In this document: one piece after another, positions 27,816-37,097 of the stretch
Layout: every line of letters starts with the position of its first letter
Numbering within the stretch: the first letter of the stretch is position 1
DNA from: Crassaminicella profunda
GTDB taxonomy: Bacteria; Bacillota; Clostridia; Peptostreptococcales; Thermotaleaceae
Assembly: GCF_019884785.1 (NCBI RefSeq)
Contig: NZ_CP082326.1
Location: 2,907,355-2,971,354, forward strand
Length of the DNA stretch: 64,000 bases
Direction: 5' to 3'
Position numbers and translations under genes: made by a program
The notes under the pieces: generated by a model
What the model saw: only the letters and a program-made list of their open reading frames with translations
The model's database searches: none
What the model was told of the DNA's origin: nothing

Positions 27816-29247
27816 CTATCTCAACCTCCTTCTTATTGAATATGATTTTTATAGAAGTTCCTTCATTAACTATACTATTGATTTTTAGGGTGGCTCCATG
27901 TACCTCTACAATTCTTTTACAAATAGATAAACCTAATCCTGCTCCATGGTTTGCTCTTGTTCTCGCTTTATCTACCATATAAAAGGGTTCTAAGATTTTA
28001 TCCAGATGTTCTTTAGGAATACCGATTCCCCCATCCTTTACCTCAAGAATCATTTTTTCTTTTTCCTTTGACAAATTCAGATAAATTTTCGTATCCCTTT
28101 CTGAAGCTTTATAAGCATTATCGATTAAATTAGAAAGGAGTATTTGAATCAAATTTTTTTCAACTCTCCATTCACTAGGCTCTGCATCAATCAAAATTTC
28201 TATATTTTTTTCCTTCATCTTTGGTTGCATAACCTTTTTTACTTGAATAAGCAATTCTTTTATATTTACCTTTTCTTTCTTAAAATCTTCTTTTCTCAGT
28301 ACAAGCAAATCCATCAAATTAAAGGATAATTCCTCTAATCTTTTCCCTTCTTCATAGATAAAATTTAATGCTTCATAAAAGGTTTCTTCATCACATTTCG
28401 TAGTTCTTAAAAGATTAGCATAGCCAATGATAGAAGTTAAAGGAGTCTTTAATTCATGGGTAAAATTATCAATAAATCTTTCTTTTTCAAGATTATTTTT
28501 TTCTAATTGGTGAATATTTTCTTCTACAGCTTCTGCCATTAGATTGAAGTTTTGTGCCAATATACCTAATTCATCTTTTGTATTTAAATTTACTCTTTCA
28601 TGATAATTTCCCTCTGCAATTCTTTTTGTAACTCGCATCAGCTCTTTGACAGGTTTTGAAATCCATCGACTAATAAAAAACATAAAAATAGAAAAAACAA
28701 CTAGGGCAATTCCTTCTAGTCGAAAGAAAAAATCATATTGTTCCTTCTTTTGTTCATAAATACTAGAAATATCTCTCATATAAGTAAGCTTAAAGATACT
28801 TCCATTTATTTCTATCAAGTTTGTTATGAATATATACGTATTTTTTCCTACCTCTCTGATGATGGTTCTTCTTTCATTCATTTTTTGTATATTTATTTCC
28901 TCACGATATTTGGGTAATAAAAAATCTACATTGCTATAGATTTCTTGATTTTTTTTATCTAATATTTCTAAATAAATCCCATTAGATTTTTTTGCATAAT
29001 CATCTGCAAATTTATAAATAATTCTTCGATTAAAATCTAATAAATCAATATATCGATCTAATGTTCTAAAGGCTGGTAAACTCGTATCTACCCCTGAATT
29101 AATAGTCAATGCTTCATTAAAGCATCGATTCACTTCTCTTTTTAATGAAGCATTGTGATTTTTTTCAATAAATATAACCCCTGCCAAATTAAAAATCAAG
29201 ATAAACAGAATAAGAGTAAAAATATATAACTTTTGCCAAAGCTTCAT
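27781..29247 (-). CDS. HAMP-containing sensor histidine kinase
   Basis: About 488 residues from the ATG at 29247, which has GGAGG 6 nt upstream at the very end of the regulator gene; a longer frame to 29301 overlaps that gene. Two membrane helices (about residues 8-30 and near 175) flank an extracellular sensor region of about 145 residues. A HAMP domain, the H-box FTHELKTPL, N-box NLIDNAYKAS, DGGIGIP and GAGLGLSI follow. It should phosphorylate the regulator at 29249. The signal is unknown. Confidence 0.92.
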   Translation of the reverse strand: MKLWQKLYIFTLILFILIFNLAGVIFIEKNHNASLKREVNRCFNEALTINSGVDTSLPAFRTLDRYIDLLDFNRRIIYKFADDYAKKSNGIYLEILDKKNQEIYSNVDFLLPKYREEINIQKMNERRTIIREVGKNTYIFITNLIEINGSIFKLTYMRDISSIYEQKKEQYDFFFRLEGIALVVFSIFMFFISRWISKPVKELMRVTKRIAEGNYHERVNLNTKDELGILAQNFNLMAEAVEENIHQLEKNNLEKERFIDNFTHELKTPLTSIIGYANLLRTTKCDEETFYEALNFIYEEGKRLEELSFNLMDLLVLRKEDFKKEKVNIKELLIQVKKVMQPKMKEKNIEILIDAEPSEWRVEKNLIQILLSNLIDNAYKASERDTKIYLNLSKEKEKMILEVKDGGIGIPKEHLDKILEPFYMVDKARTRANHGAGLGLSICKRIVEVHGATLKINSIVNEGTSIKIIFNKKEVEIDESENNAATID

Positions 29248-29248
29248 A

Positions 29249-29905
29249 TTAGTCCTCCAATCGATAACCAATCTTGTAGATGGTTTTGATATGATTCCCA
29301 AGATCTAACTTTTGTCTAAGAGCTTTTATATGCATATCTACTGTTCTAGTCCCACCATAATAACTCATATCCCATACTCTTCCTAATATTTGTTCTCTGG
29401 ATAAAGCAATATTTTTATTTTGAATGAGTAAACATAATAATTCGTATTCCTTTGGAGATAATTCAACTGTATTACCATCATTTTTTACGATTCTCTCTTC
29501 TAGATATACTTTGATATCCTTAAAGTTAAGAACTTTTTCATTTTTTCCATATCTTCTTAATACTACTTCAATCCTTGCTAAAAGCTCTATGGCTTCAAAA
29601 GGCTTGACCATATAATCCTCAGCACCTAATTTTAGCCCATTGACTTTATCAAATACAGATTTCTTTGCTGTTAAGAATATGACTGGAATATTTCTATGCT
29701 TAATTTTTTCCATGACCTCAAAACCGTCTGCCTGAGGTAACATCACATCTAGAATAATCAAGTCAAAATTCTCTTCATCTATGATTTCTAAAGCCTTCAA
29801 TCCATCCATAACCTTTTTTGTTTCATAGTTTGCTATATTTAAATTAATTTCTATTAATTTAGCTATGGCCAAATCATCCTCTACAATTAAAATTTTTTTC
29901 TTCAA
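29249..29905 (-). CDS. OmpR/PhoB-family response regulator
   Basis: The 218-residue protein has a receiver domain (IVEDDLAIAKL, LDVMLPQADG, AEDYMVKPFEA) and a winged-helix DNA-binding domain (VELSPKEYELLCLL, RTVDMHIKALRQKL, IYKIGYRL). The start is a TTG with GGGAG 6 nt upstream. Two-component partners overlap directly. Four promoters in the surrounding island carry TTTACA direct repeats 11 bp apart, the kind of site this family binds. The regulator's own promoter region lacks them. Confidence 0.93.
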   Translation of the reverse strand: MKKKILIVEDDLAIAKLIEINLNIANYETKKVMDGLKALEIIDEENFDLIILDVMLPQADGFEVMEKIKHRNIPVIFLTAKKSVFDKVNGLKLGAEDYMVKPFEAIELLARIEVVLRRYGKNEKVLNFKDIKVYLEERIVKNDGNTVELSPKEYELLCLLIQNKNIALSREQILGRVWDMSYYGGTRTVDMHIKALRQKLDLGNHIKTIYKIGYRLED

Positions 29906-30001
29906 AATTTTCTCCCACCTTATCTTTATCTTTTAAATTTTTTAGTTTGCGACTTCCTATATGTATTAACAATAATCATCTTATCTATAAACCCAAGCAA
30001 T

Positions 30002-30033
30002 AAAATGAAACTATACTATGATAGCTTCATTTT
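30002..30033 (-). terminator. Terminator after the 30101 gene
   Basis: A 13-bp stem pairs 30002-30014 with 30021-30033, with one G-U wobble on the minus strand (AAAATGAAGCTAT...ATAGTTTCATTTT). It closely resembles the terminator at 24098. Confidence 0.75.
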
Positions 30034-30100
30034 ATCATTTTTTAATTGCATAAAATGTATTCTTGCTATTTATATCAATTTCTCATTTTAAAGAAATTTA

Positions 30101-32314
30101 TTATTCGTTCAAGTAGGTTGAGATTTTATTATCTAATGTTTTTATTAACTCCTCTTGTGCCATTTCCTTAGCAAAATATTTTTTTATAGCTTCCTTTAAA
30201 ATTTTATTGATTTGTGGGTCTATACTTGTATTAATCGTCGTATTCTCAATAGCATCCTTTATATTTTTAATATTTTCCTCTGTTAATGATGATGAACTCA
30301 ATTCCCCACCTTCAGTCGCAATGATTATTCCAGTATTTTCACCGTTTTTCATTTCGTCTAATTGCTTTTCTAAAGATTTTTTATTCATTTCAATACCAGT
30401 ATAGAAAGCACCCTTATCTTTTTTTTCTCCACTTAAATATTTTAGAACCTCCCAAGCAAGTTCTTTGTTTTTTGAGTTAACATTAATTCCATATGCATTA
30501 GCTGTAAATGCATGCCCACCTTTCCCATGACTACTTGGATATGGATAAAGCTTAAAATTTCCAATCATATTTTTCAATAGTGGCATAAACATAAGAGATA
30601 TTTTTGATTGATTCATGAAAACAATTTTTCCATTTGTTCCTTGATACATATTCATTCCCTCTATATCCATTCCTGTTACATTTTCATCTATCAGCTTTTC
30701 ATCATAAATGGTTTGTACATCTTTTAATAAAGCTTTAAAGCTTTCACTATTGAAATTTGTCTTTTTATTTTCATAATCAATAAAGTGCTCTTGGTCCCCT
30801 ACAAAAAACATTTCAAATATTTCCTCTTTCTCCATATTCGGTAATCCATAAATCCCATTTTCCTGTGAAAGCTCTCTTAATACATTAATAAAGCTTTCTC
30901 TATTCCAATTTTCTTTTTTGACCTGCATATTCTTTTCATCTAATAAATCTTGATTTGCCATTAAGCTTCCTAATTTAAAACCAATAGGAAATGAATAATA
31001 ATTTCCCTGTATTTTTAGATTCTCGAATACATTTTGGTGGTAATCTTCCATATTGAATTCTTTATCTTTTTTCATATAATCACTTAAATTTTCAAAAACA
31101 CCACTTTTTACATATTTACTCATAGGTAAATAAGCCGTTGGAATTAAATCATCTCCCTTTCCTGAAATAATGTTTGTATTCATCTTTTTCAGATAATCAG
31201 AAAGATATTCTTCTTTATAGTCATACTGATTGATTTTTATAATCGTATCTGGATGGGCCTTCATATAACCACTGATTTTTCCTCTTAATTCCATAGCTTC
31301 CATTTCTGTATTCACGCCAATAGTAATCACCTTTTTCTTACTCTTTGGCTTAACCCCTTCCTTTTTAACGAACACAGTAATGTCCGTGATAGCTTCTTCC
31401 CCACTTCCCATTTCACTATAGCTCATATAAACATTTCCGTCATTATTCACAGCAAAACCATTTGTAAATATATTTTTTGTAAACACTTGAGCATCCTCAA
31501 CACTTATTACTGTCTTTAAAAAATTTCCCTCTAAATCAAAAGCTTTAATCTCTTCGGATCCTGTTGTATATAATAAACTTCCCTCTTTAGGATCATATCC
31601 TAAAAATCCTATAAATTGTTCACCATCTATTTTTTTCTTATAACTATAATCCTGTGAACCCATTTCTTTTTTTGCTAGATAGGTTTCTCTATTTTCATCT
31701 AAGATGATTGCATACAAAGTATTTTTTATCTTTACAAAATCCTTTACCATTTCACTTACTAAAGTATTCACCAATTCTCCCTTTTGGTCGACCTCTATAA
31801 TTTGATTGGTATCGTTTTTATAGATAAAATTGTTATTTTCATTTATGTATAGCTTTGATCCACTATCATACGCAAATTCACCCTGATCATTTTTAGCAAC
31901 ATCAATCTTTTCTGTTACTTTTCCTTTTTCATCAAACTTCCAAATCTCATGAATCCTATTTGTCTGTGATTTTTCAAACATTATTGAGGATTTTACTTCT
32001 ATATATAGATTCTTTTTTTGATCTATGCCTATGCTCATAAGGCTAATATCTGCATCTTTTGGTATTTCTAATTCAAATTTTCTTATAAGTTTTCCTTTTG
32101 AGTCATATTGCTGAACTGTATTTTGATTTACTATAGCATATATATTTCCTTCTTCATCATTGGTTACTCTCATAATATTCCCATCCACTTTTTCAAAAGC
32201 TCCTTCTTCATAATAGAATTCTTCTGTTGAAATATTATTATTTCCACAACCTACTAATGAAAAAAGCATCGTACATATTAATAAAAAACAAATTCTTTTC
32301 TTCATCCTATTCAT
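30101..32314 (-). CDS. Propeller/solute-binding fusion lipoprotein (paralog 2)
   Basis: About 737 residues from the ATG at 32314, which has GAGGAG 5 nt upstream; an ATG at 32347 lacks a site. The lipobox is SLVGC. Blade-like motifs (VQQYDSKGKL, EIWKFDEKGKV, EVDQKGELVN, KAFDLEGNFL) precede a solute-binding domain that opens with VITIGVNTE and contains YYSFPIGFKLG and AYGINVNSKNKELAWEVLKYL. It is co-linear with the 24142 and 33198 proteins. Its promoter has TTTACA operator copy c. It is transcribed alone, between a flavodoxin-like gene and the two-component operon. Confidence 0.82.
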   Translation of the reverse strand: MNRMKKRICFLLICTMLFSLVGCGNNNISTEEFYYEEGAFEKVDGNIMRVTNDEEGNIYAIVNQNTVQQYDSKGKLIRKFELEIPKDADISLMSIGIDQKKNLYIEVKSSIMFEKSQTNRIHEIWKFDEKGKVTEKIDVAKNDQGEFAYDSGSKLYINENNNFIYKNDTNQIIEVDQKGELVNTLVSEMVKDFVKIKNTLYAIILDENRETYLAKKEMGSQDYSYKKKIDGEQFIGFLGYDPKEGSLLYTTGSEEIKAFDLEGNFLKTVISVEDAQVFTKNIFTNGFAVNNDGNVYMSYSEMGSGEEAITDITVFVKKEGVKPKSKKKVITIGVNTEMEAMELRGKISGYMKAHPDTIIKINQYDYKEEYLSDYLKKMNTNIISGKGDDLIPTAYLPMSKYVKSGVFENLSDYMKKDKEFNMEDYHQNVFENLKIQGNYYSFPIGFKLGSLMANQDLLDEKNMQVKKENWNRESFINVLRELSQENGIYGLPNMEKEEIFEMFFVGDQEHFIDYENKKTNFNSESFKALLKDVQTIYDEKLIDENVTGMDIEGMNMYQGTNGKIVFMNQSKISLMFMPLLKNMIGNFKLYPYPSSHGKGGHAFTANAYGINVNSKNKELAWEVLKYLSGEKKDKGAFYTGIEMNKKSLEKQLDEMKNGENTGIIIATEGGELSSSSLTEENIKNIKDAIENTTINTSIDPQINKILKEAIKKYFAKEMAQEELIKTLDNKISTYLNE

Positions 32315-32371
32315 CCTTTCTCCTCTTTTGTTATAATGATTGAGCAAATTATTATTTCATCTGTTAAAGCA

Positions 32372-32425
32372 ATTATACTTTAGAGCTTTGTAGAAAGTTT
32401 ATGCTTTTTGTAAAGAAATTGTAAA
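32372..32425 (-). promoter_or_regulatory. TTTACA operator/promoter, copy c
   Basis: Minus-strand TTTACA boxes (complements 32420-32425 and 32409-32414) are 11 bp apart, followed by CATAAACTTTC and a consensus TATAAT (complement 32372-32377), in the same geometry as the other copies. Confidence 0.75.
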
Positions 32426-32430
32426 CAAAA

Positions 32431-32469
32431 AAAATAAAATGAAAATGTGTAAGATTACATTTCCATTTT
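32431..32469 (-). terminator. Terminator after the flavodoxin-like gene
   Basis: A 13-nt stem pairs AAAATGAAAATGT (32436-32448) with ACATTTCCATTTT (32457-32469), one mismatch. A T-rich run on the minus strand leads into operator copy c. Confidence 0.65.
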
Positions 32470-32481
32470 ATTCATTTCACT

Positions 32482-33051
32482 TTAGATATAAATTTCTGTG
32501 TATTTTTTTATAGCAGTATATATATTCTCATCAGGTCTTTGATCTCCTAATCCTCCAGAATAATGAATAAAACCATATGCAGGAAAGCTTTTATTCGTTA
32601 ATAAATTGGATGGAATAGGTATAGAAATCATTCCCATATGCTGAGCAAACGTATTTATTGCTTGCAAGCAAAGATCTCCACCGCCTTCTGAATTACTCGA
32701 AGAAGTAAAAGCAGTTAATTTCTTTCCAACTAATTTTCCTTCTATCCAAAATATAGATGCTCCATCCATATAAGCTTTCATTTCACTTGATACATTACCA
32801 AAATAAGTAGGACTTCCTATAATAATATGCTCACTTTCAAGCATTACCTCAGGTCCTGCAACTGGAATATTATTGATTTCATCAAAATATTCTTTCGCTA
32901 CGGGGAATATATTCATCCATTTTTCTAAATCATCATCTTTTACCCGATATAAAGATACTTCTTTTCCTTGTTTCTTTAAACAATCATAAAAATCCTTTGC
33001 CATCAAATAAGTATTTCCACACACACTATGAAATATAATCGATATTTTCAT
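32482..33051 (-). CDS. Flavodoxin-like / FMN-dependent oxidoreductase
   Basis: About 189 residues from the ATG at 33051; a GTG at 33066 would add five residues. The fold is flavodoxin-like: a phosphate-binding start (IIFHSVCGNTYLMAKDF), then GSPTYFGNVSSEMKAYMDG, the FMN-contact loop typical of WrbA/NADPH-dependent FMN reductases. It is cytoplasmic and probably reduces quinones or other acceptors. It has no obvious tie to the transport genes on either side and has its own terminator. Confidence 0.82.
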   Translation of the reverse strand: MKISIIFHSVCGNTYLMAKDFYDCLKKQGKEVSLYRVKDDDLEKWMNIFPVAKEYFDEINNIPVAGPEVMLESEHIIIGSPTYFGNVSSEMKAYMDGASIFWIEGKLVGKKLTAFTSSSNSEGGGDLCLQAINTFAQHMGMISIPIPSNLLTNKSFPAYGFIHYSGGLGDQRPDENIYTAIKKYTEIYI

Positions 33052-33197
33052 TCTCTTTTCCGCCACCCTATCCTAATCAATTTATAAAATTATATCATGT
33101 AATTTAAAGTTTTAATTTAAATAATCGTACAAATTTTATAGAGAAAAGCTTAAAATTCACAAAATGGTTATCCCTATTCCACTTTCATATCAATCTT

Positions 33198-35399
33198 TTA
33201 CTCATTTAAATAAGTTGCAATTTTACTATCTAATGTCTTAATTACCTCCTCCTCTGTCATTTCTTTAGCAAAATATTTCATTGTAAATTCTTTTACAATC
33301 TTATTAATTTGTGGATCAAGTGTTCTATTAATAGTCATGTTTTTTAGAGCATCCTGAGTGTTTTTAACTTCTTCATCCGTCAACGGGAATGAATACCATA
33401 CCGTATCTTCAAGGTAGATAGACTCTTGCTTTTCTATTTTCTTTATTTTATCTAGTGATTTTGTCATCAGCTTTTTGTTCATTCCCATTGAGAAAAAATA
33501 TTCTTCTTTATTTCCGTTATCACTATTTAAATATTTTAGAAAATCCCAAGCAAGCTCTTTACTTTTTGAGTTGGCATTGATCCCATAAGCATTAGCTGTA
33601 AATGCATATCCCCCTTGTTCATTACTATTTGGATACGGGTAAAGCTTAAAGTTTTCAATCATATTTTTCATCTCTGTCAAATTCAGAAGGGCTATGTTTT
33701 GTTGATGAATAAACCCAATTTTCCCCTTTGTTCCTTTACTAATTGTCATCATATCCATATTTTCATCTAATAGCTTTTCTTCATAAATAACTTGTATATC
33801 TTTTAATAAGGATTTAAAACCTTCGCTATCAAAATTAGTCTTTTTATTCTCATAATCAATAAATTGATTTATATCTCCATCAAAGAATATATTAAATAAC
33901 TCTCCTTTGCTCATCTTAGGTAATCCATAAACTCCATTTTCCTTTGAAATCGCTCTTAATAAATTGATAAAACTTTCTCTATTCCAATTATTTTTTTCTA
34001 TATTTATATTTTTATTATCTAATAAAGCTTGATCTGCTACTAAAGCTGCCATTCTAAATTTGAACGGAAATGCATAATAGTTTCCATCTACTTTTAGACT
34101 CTTGAATATATTTTCATAATAATCTTTTATATTAAAATCTTTATCTTTTTTCATGTATTCATTTAAATTTTCAAACACACCATTTTTTACATATTTACTC
34201 ATTGGAAGATAATCTGTCGGAATCAAATCATCTCCTTTTCCCGAAATAATATCTGTATTCATCTTTTTTAAATAATCAGAAAGAAATTCTTCTTTATAAT
34301 TATATTGATTCACTTTTACAATCACATCTGGATGTTCTTTCATATATTCCGCGATTTTCCCTTTTAATTCCATTGCATCTATTTCTGTATTTACACCAAT
34401 TGTAAGGGTCTTTTTATTACTCTTTGGTCTAGTTCCTTCTTTTTTATAGAATACTGCAATATTGGTAATAAGTCTTTGTTGTTCCTCGCTACCCCTTTCC
34501 ATGTAACTCATATAAATAGTTCCTTCATTGTTTACAGTAAATCCAGTTGCATGCATATTTTTTGCAAATACAGGAGCATTCTCAACATCTATTGCTGTTT
34601 CTAAGTAATTTCCTTCTACATCAAAAGCTTTAATCTCATTAGCTCCTGTTGTATATAATAATCGTCCCACTTTAGGGTCATATCCTAAAAATCCATAGAA
34701 CTGTTCTCCATCTATTTTTTGGTTATATACAAAATCTTGTGAGCCTATTTCTTTTTTAGCTAAATAAGTTTCTCTATTTTCATTTTCTATAAGCATATAT
34801 AGGCTATTTTTGACCTTTACAAAGTCTTTTACATTTTCACTTACTAAAGTATTTACTAATTCTCCCGTTTTGTCTACTTGAATGATTTGATTTTTATCAT
34901 TTTTATAAATAAAATCATCCTTTTCATTTATGTAAAGCTTTGAAAGACCATTTCTACCCCATCCATCCTGATCATTTTTAGTAATGTCAATCTTTTCTAC
35001 TACTTTTCCATTCTCATCAAGCTTCCAAATATCATGAATAAGTTTTTTCCCTGGTTCTCCAAACTCTTTTACCTCTACATAAAGATTTTTTCCCTGATCT
35101 ATTCCTAAACTTAAAATCATCATTGCTTTTTCTATTTCTAATTCAAATGTTTTTACAAACTTTCCACTTGAATCATATTTTCGAAGGGTATTTCGATTCA
35201 CCAATGCATAAATGTTCCCCTCTTCATCATTAATTACCCCCAAAATATCTCCCTTTATTTCTCCTCCATCCATTTTTTCAAAGGCTATTTCTTCGTAATA
35301 AAAGCCTCCTTTTGAATCATTATTTTTTCCACACCCTACTAATGAAAAAAGTATGGTACACATTAATAGGAAACAAATTCCCTTTTTCATCTTCTTCAT
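33198..35399 (-). CDS. Propeller/solute-binding fusion lipoprotein (paralog 3)
   Basis: The 733-residue protein has lipobox SLVGC, then blade-like motifs (LRKYDSSGKFV, IWKLDENGKV, QVDKTGELVN, KAFDVEGNYL) to about residue 325. A family 1 solute-binding domain follows (LTIGVNTEI, YYAFPFKFRMAAL, AYGINANSKSKELAWDFLKYL). It is the paralog closest to the ABC/adaptor operon and lies directly downstream of its last gene, but it has its own upstream element with TGTAAGGT repeats. It is likely the main binding protein for the permeases at 39672 and 40533. Confidence 0.83.
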   Translation of the reverse strand: MKKMKKGICFLLMCTILFSLVGCGKNNDSKGGFYYEEIAFEKMDGGEIKGDILGVINDEEGNIYALVNRNTLRKYDSSGKFVKTFELEIEKAMMILSLGIDQGKNLYVEVKEFGEPGKKLIHDIWKLDENGKVVEKIDITKNDQDGWGRNGLSKLYINEKDDFIYKNDKNQIIQVDKTGELVNTLVSENVKDFVKVKNSLYMLIENENRETYLAKKEIGSQDFVYNQKIDGEQFYGFLGYDPKVGRLLYTTGANEIKAFDVEGNYLETAIDVENAPVFAKNMHATGFTVNNEGTIYMSYMERGSEEQQRLITNIAVFYKKEGTRPKSNKKTLTIGVNTEIDAMELKGKIAEYMKEHPDVIVKVNQYNYKEEFLSDYLKKMNTDIISGKGDDLIPTDYLPMSKYVKNGVFENLNEYMKKDKDFNIKDYYENIFKSLKVDGNYYAFPFKFRMAALVADQALLDNKNINIEKNNWNRESFINLLRAISKENGVYGLPKMSKGELFNIFFDGDINQFIDYENKKTNFDSEGFKSLLKDIQVIYEEKLLDENMDMMTISKGTKGKIGFIHQQNIALLNLTEMKNMIENFKLYPYPNSNEQGGYAFTANAYGINANSKSKELAWDFLKYLNSDNGNKEEYFFSMGMNKKLMTKSLDKIKKIEKQESIYLEDTVWYSFPLTDEEVKNTQDALKNMTINRTLDPQINKIVKEFTMKYFAKEMTEEEVIKTLDSKIATYLNE

Positions 35400-35461
35400 C
35401 CTTTCTGTTTTTTTTACTTATCTTCATTTTACAGAAAGGACTCTTATATAACCATTGATTT

Positions 35462-35502
35462 ACCTTACAAATACATCTATAAACCTTACATTTCTGTCAC
35501 AT
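35462..35502 (-). promoter_or_regulatory. TGTAAGGT direct-repeat element upstream of paralog 3
   Basis: Read on the minus strand, TGTGACAGAAATGTAAGGT is followed by a second TGTAAGGT exactly 21 bp after the first (complements 35483-35490 and 35462-35469). The same element occurs at 42769-42810. A TATATA-like -10 lies just downstream. Confidence 0.6.
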
Positions 35503-35504
35503 AC

Positions 35505-37097
35505 CTAATTGATCCAAGGTTTATCATATTTCATTAAGAGTTCATTATAATCCATTATTTTATCTTTTAAGTTCTTTTTCTCTCTTTCTAAATCTAATGT
35601 TTTTCTTTTAAATTCTATAGGCGTCATACTCCCTATTTCTAAATCTATTTTTGCTTTTTTTAAATCATCCTTTGCTTTTTCATAGGATAGAATACTATTA
35701 TTATATTCATCTTTATATCTTTTCAAAATTTTATAAGTATTTCTTAATTTTTCACCATAAGCTTTCTTTTTATCTCCTAAATCCATATTAGCTTCCTTTA
35801 GATCCATTTTCTTTGATCCATAAGAAGGTCCTCCTGCATTGAAAGTATAGAGTTTTACCCCTAAATCTTTCATTCTTACACTTTGCTCTGATCCCCAAAT
35901 TTCAGGACTAATACTAATCATTCTTGCAATATGGTATTCCACATCTTCATCATCCATTACATCAAAGCTAATACGATCTTCCAAACTATATCTTTCTTCC
36001 TTTTTGAATCCTACCATATCATTTAACTTTTCATAATCTTTATCCAAATCCTCTAGAGCCATTTCATAATCTTTCTTAGCCTGATCTTCATCCCTTTTAG
36101 CTTGTATTTTTTCATTTTCACTAACACTACCATATTCATATTTGATCCTCATTTGTTTCATATTTTCATTGGCAATCTCTAATTCTAGCTTTTTTATTTT
36201 CATATGATCTTCTTGCTTCAATATATTGTCATAAGCTTTTTTAAAATCATAAGCAAGCTGATCCTTTTTCATATCTATGTTGTTTTCTGCCTTTTTTAAT
36301 TCAATTCTATTTTGCTCAAGTTCTAAATAATCAGAAGTCCTCGCTGCATCATCCTCTCCATTTCCTGTCCCTATAGGAGTTGATTTTACACGATCCTTTG
36401 CTTCATCCTTATTCATTTCAGCACGATCTACATTCATATCTAACCTTTTTAAGTCTCTACTATACTTATATACCCGCTCTAATAATTCTTCATAGGTGTA
36501 ATCCCCTTTTTTCAATACTTCTTTCTTTTCTTTTTGTATAGAAAAGGTTACAGTCTTAGTTAGACTATTATACGTATATTTTGTATCCCATACTTTTGTA
36601 GCCATACTTAAAGGAACCATCACCACACCATCCTTTAATTCTACTTGTGTTTTCATCTCTATTGATCTACCATCTATCCTCCACTGACTTTTCCCTATGG
36701 CCATTTGAATAATATTATCCCCTTTAAATAAACGAATCACATTTGTCCCTTGATCCCAAGTCATATTCTCTTGCTTCATCCCCATCATATCTAAAAGAAA
36801 TTCTAATGGAAGCATGAAGCTATCTTCTTTTATATAAGGGGCTACCTTTAATAACATAACTTTCTCCCCTACCTGATAATTTTTTTCATTTGCTATTAAC
36901 TTCACATCCATTATATTTGCATCTGCAAAATCTGTTGGCAATTGAATCAATTCCTCTGCAAAAGCATTTCCTACGAACATACTACACATAAAAATCATTA
37001 TAACAATACAACCCATCATTCTATTTTTCATTAGGTTAGTTTTCATAATCCTTCTAATTCCACCTATTAAAATTTTTTCTTTTATTTTATCCTTCAT
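35505..37097 (-). CDS. Secreted TolC-like coiled-coil protein with copper-amine-oxidase-like N-terminal domain
   Basis: The 530-residue protein starts at an ATG behind AAAAGGAGGAGG and overlaps the upstream stop by 4 bp. A signal peptide ends near GNAFAEE. Residues about 60-195 form a stalk/copper-amine-oxidase N-like domain (LPLEFLLDMMG, KDGVVMVPLSMATKVW). The rest has the two-half helical layout of outer-membrane efflux proteins: YTYEELLERVYKYSRDL, long coiled coils, then ISPEIWGSEQSVRMKDLGVKL and a second coil. A TolC-type protein in a cell that looks Gram-positive is unusual; it may be a wall-spanning or adaptor-binding element of the upstream HlyD-like protein. Confidence 0.78.
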   Translation of the reverse strand: MKDKIKEKILIGGIRRIMKTNLMKNRMMGCIVIMIFMCSMFVGNAFAEELIQLPTDFADANIMDVKLIANEKNYQVGEKVMLLKVAPYIKEDSFMLPLEFLLDMMGMKQENMTWDQGTNVIRLFKGDNIIQMAIGKSQWRIDGRSIEMKTQVELKDGVVMVPLSMATKVWDTKYTYNSLTKTVTFSIQKEKKEVLKKGDYTYEELLERVYKYSRDLKRLDMNVDRAEMNKDEAKDRVKSTPIGTGNGEDDAARTSDYLELEQNRIELKKAENNIDMKKDQLAYDFKKAYDNILKQEDHMKIKKLELEIANENMKQMRIKYEYGSVSENEKIQAKRDEDQAKKDYEMALEDLDKDYEKLNDMVGFKKEERYSLEDRISFDVMDDEDVEYHIARMISISPEIWGSEQSVRMKDLGVKLYTFNAGGPSYGSKKMDLKEANMDLGDKKKAYGEKLRNTYKILKRYKDEYNNSILSYEKAKDDLKKAKIDLEIGSMTPIEFKRKTLDLEREKKNLKDKIMDYNELLMKYDKPWIN

